NCBI GenBank assembly: GCA_900546265.1
Contig: URCA01000080.1
Location: 1-6,451 of the forward strand
Length of the DNA stretch: 6,451 nt
Source: an uncultured Oscillospiraceae bacterium
Lineage (GTDB): Bacteria > Bacillota > Clostridia > Oscillospirales > Acutalibacteraceae
Reading direction: 5' to 3'
The notes below the pieces were generated by a model. The model was not told the DNA's origin, made no database searches, and saw only the letters and a program-made list of their open reading frames with translations. The position numbers and the translations under genes were made by a program. Positions 4,938-6,451 of this stretch are shown here, in pieces. The number at the start of each line of letters is the position of its first letter. The first letter of the stretch is position 1.

Positions 4938-6254
4938 ATGAACATGCAGAATCAGCTCCAGAAGCTGGCCGATGCGGTTGCCGCGCGGGAAGGCTCCCCG
5001 GCGAGGGAGAGGCTGCTGCAGCTTTTCGACGCGGGGACGTTCGTGGAAATCGATCGGCTCGCGGCTGACGGGGACAAGCCCGCCGAAGCGGCGGCCGGAT
5101 ACGGGACGGTGGACGGCTCCCCCGTCTACGCATTCGCGCAGGATCCCTCGGTCTGCAACGGCGCTGTCGGCCGGGCGCAGGCGGCGAAAATCCGGAAGAT
5201 TTACGAGTTGGCCGCCCAGAACGGCGCCCCCGTCGTGGGAATTTTCGACAGCGACGGCGCCAAGCTGGGCGAAGGCATCGACGCGATGGACGCCATTGCG
5301 GAAATCCTGCTGGCCTCCAACAACCTGTCCGGCGTGGTGCCGCAGATTGCGGTGCTGGCCGGCCCCTGCATCGGCTCCTCGTCGCTGATCGCCGCCAACG
5401 CGGACGTGACGGTGGCCGTGGAGGGCGCAGCCTATAGCCTGAATGTCGGAGACGACGACGCTAAAGCCGCCGTCCAGGCCGACACGGTGGAGGACGCTCT
5501 GCTGAAAGCCCGCGATCTGCTGAATCTCCTGCCCTCCAACAACCTGGCCAGCGCGGCGCTATACGAGGCCGATGCGGCGGCCATGCCCGCCTGCGAGGAC
5601 ATCGCGGGTGTGGTGGACGCGGTGGCGGACGCCGGCACGGCGCTGCGGCTGTACGAGGGTTCCTCCTGTGAAACGGTTCTGGCCCGGGTGGGCGGCTCGG
5701 CCTGCGGTCTGGTTACCCTGGCGGGCGATAAAATCGGCTGCTGTGCAGCGGCCCGGCTGGCCCGGTTCGTCCGGCTGTGCGACGCTTTCTCCCTGCCGCT
5801 TATCACCTTTGTGGACGCGGCCGGGTTCGAATGCCTGCAGGGGGCGGCCAAGCTGTCCCACGCCTATGCCGAAGCCACCACGGCCAAGCTGACGGTGGTG
5901 ACGGGGCGTGCCTACGGCCCGGTGTACATTGCGGCGGCCGGCAAATCGGCCGGCGCCGACGTGGTGCTGGCCTGGCCCTCGGCGGTGATTTCGCCGCTGG
6001 CTCCCGAAACCGCCGTGCATATCCTGTGGCAGGATAAGCTGGCGGCCATGACCGACCCGACCAAGGAGCGCCCGGCGCTGGCGGAGGAATACGCCGAAAC
6101 GGCCTGCTCGCCCCTGGCGGCGGCCGCGGACGGCTTCGTCACCGACGTCATCCCCCCCGCCGAAACCAAGGCCAAGCTGGTGGCGATGATGGATATGCTT
6201 TCCGGCAAACGTGTGTCCCGCCTGCCCAAGAAGCATTCCAACCTGCCCCTGTAA
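4938..6254 (+). CDS. Biotin-dependent acyl-CoA carboxyltransferase subunit (MmdA/PccB superfamily), short divergent form
   Basis: The carboxyltransferase moves CO2 between carboxybiotin on a carrier protein and an acyl-CoA, within a carboxylase or a decarboxylase. ATG 4938 has GGAGGAAG just upstream. Two crotonase-like halves are visible. The N-half has RERLLQLFDAGTFVEIDRL (23-41), AGYGTVDGSPVYAFAQD (53-69), NGAPVVGIFDSDGAKLGEG (95-113) and SGVVPQIAVLAGPCIGSSS (131-149). The C-half has CDAFSLPLITFVDAAGF (281-297), AYAEATTAKLTVVTGRAYG (309-327), GADVVLAWPSAVI (339-351) and ends KKHSNLPL (431-438), matching the family's usual KKHGNIPL-type end. At 438 residues it is about 70 shorter than typical MmdA/PccB (about 510). 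The segments that normally carry the LGG...H...SGVAH and KPYDMREVI motifs are missing or unrecognisable. The biotin carrier gene follows 64 bp later. Methylmalonyl-CoA, glutaconyl-CoA, propionyl-CoA and acetyl-CoA all remain possible substrates. Confidence 0.9.
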   Translation: MNMQNQLQKLADAVAAREGSPARERLLQLFDAGTFVEIDRLAADGDKPAEAAAGYGTVDGSPVYAFAQDPSVCNGAVGRAQAAKIRKIYELAAQNGAPVVGIFDSDGAKLGEGIDAMDAIAEILLASNNLSGVVPQIAVLAGPCIGSSSLIAANADVTVAVEGAAYSLNVGDDDAKAAVQADTVEDALLKARDLLNLLPSNNLASAALYEADAAAMPACEDIAGVVDAVADAGTALRLYEGSSCETVLARVGGSACGLVTLAGDKIGCCAAARLARFVRLCDAFSLPLITFVDAAGFECLQGAAKLSHAYAEATTAKLTVVTGRAYGPVYIAAAGKSAGADVVLAWPSAVISPLAPETAVHILWQDKLAAMTDPTKERPALAEEYAETACSPLAAAADGFVTDVIPPAETKAKLVAMMDMLSGKRVSRLPKKHSNLPL

Positions 6255-6272
6255 ACGGTACAGCGGAACAGA

Positions 6273-6288
6273 GCGGGGAATCCCCCGC
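6273..6288 (+). promoter_or_regulatory. Intercistronic GC hairpin
   Basis: GCGGGG (6273-6278) pairs with CCCCGC (6283-6288) around a 4-nt AATC loop, 19 bp after the carboxyltransferase stop codon. No T-tract follows, so it is not a standard intrinsic terminator. An all-GC stem between two co-transcribed genes could stabilise or process the message and adjust subunit ratios. With six base pairs in GC-rich DNA it may also be incidental. Confidence 0.35.
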
Positions 6289-6318
6289 CAAGCCTGCATG
6301 AAAATAGGAGGAACAACG

Positions 6319-6451
6319 ATGAAACGGTTCAATATTTCGGTCAACGGCCACGCTTACGATGTACAGGTGGAGGAAGTCGCCGCCGGCGGTGCGACGGCTG
6401 CCGTTCCCACCGCAGCCCCCGCCGCGCCTGCTGCTCCGGCTCCGGCGCCCG
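6319..6451 (+). CDS. Biotin carrier protein (GcdC/MmdC-like biotin/lipoyl attachment protein), 3' end missing
   Basis: Only the first 44 residues are in the window. ATG 6319 is preceded by a perfect AGGAGG (6306-6311) at 7 nt. The product begins MKRFNISVNGHAYDVQVEEV, the typical N-terminal strand pair of small biotin carrier subunits of decarboxylases and acyl-CoA carboxylases. An Ala/Pro-rich stretch starts at about residue 26 and runs to the edge; such flexible linkers join this part to the C-terminal biotinyl domain. The biotinylated Lys, in a family (A/V)MKM motif, would lie beyond the window. Its position directly downstream of the carboxyltransferase strongly supports it being that enzyme's carrier. 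It could be called mmdC, gcdC or accB-like; the substrate class cannot be told from this fragment. Confidence 0.85.
   Translation, partial: MKRFNISVNGHAYDVQVEEVAAGGATAAVPTAAPAAPAAPAPAP

Noticed and set aside
5559..6344. Minus-strand ORF of 261 codons opposite the carboxyltransferase
   Set aside because: Mirror frame of a GC-rich coding region, Gly/Arg/His-rich with no motif; the plus-strand gene explains the sequence.

Overview
The window reads as a GC-rich stretch of chromosome from an endospore-forming Clostridia member, most likely in or near the Oscillospiraceae. This rests on three things: ScpA/ScpB plus GerW (YtfJ) and a DUF2953 protein in tandem, strong AGGAGG-type ribosome binding sites, and a carboxyltransferase/biotin-carrier pair of the type found in anaerobic Firmicutes. 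The lineage is an inference from gene content and composition, not from a marker search. All genes lie on the + strand.

Bases 1-4772 form a tightly packed chromosome-maintenance, sporulation and envelope cluster. It holds scpA (5' end cut by the window edge), scpB (11-bp overlap), a DUF2953 membrane-associated protein, gerW/ytfJ, a secreted D-Ala-D-Ala carboxypeptidase (PBP5/DacB type), the 23S rRNA pseudouridine synthase rluB, and a small uncharacterised ORF overlapping the 3' end of rluB. The order resembles the scpA-scpB-ypuI-dacB-spmA-spmB-rluB neighbourhood of Bacillus subtilis, but no spmA/spmB lies between the carboxypeptidase and rluB, and DUF2953 plus gerW sit where ypuI would be. 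The only internal gap with clear structure is 2419-2471, where a long inverted repeat folds over the likely ribosome binding site of the carboxypeptidase gene.

Bases 4773-6451 are a separate metabolic module. It has its own promoter (perfect TATAAT, 17-bp spacer), a leader of about 120 nt with several competing helices, a 438-residue carboxyltransferase (MmdA/PccB superfamily, short and divergent), and the start of a biotin carrier protein cut by the right edge. Together these are parts of a biotin-dependent acyl-CoA carboxylase or decarboxylase. The substrate cannot be read from the window.

No mobile element, CRISPR array, tRNA or rRNA is visible. Most of the window is ordinary. The points worth a second look are the leader at about 4817-4937, the hairpin over the carboxypeptidase start, and the unusual motif residues in the carboxyltransferase.
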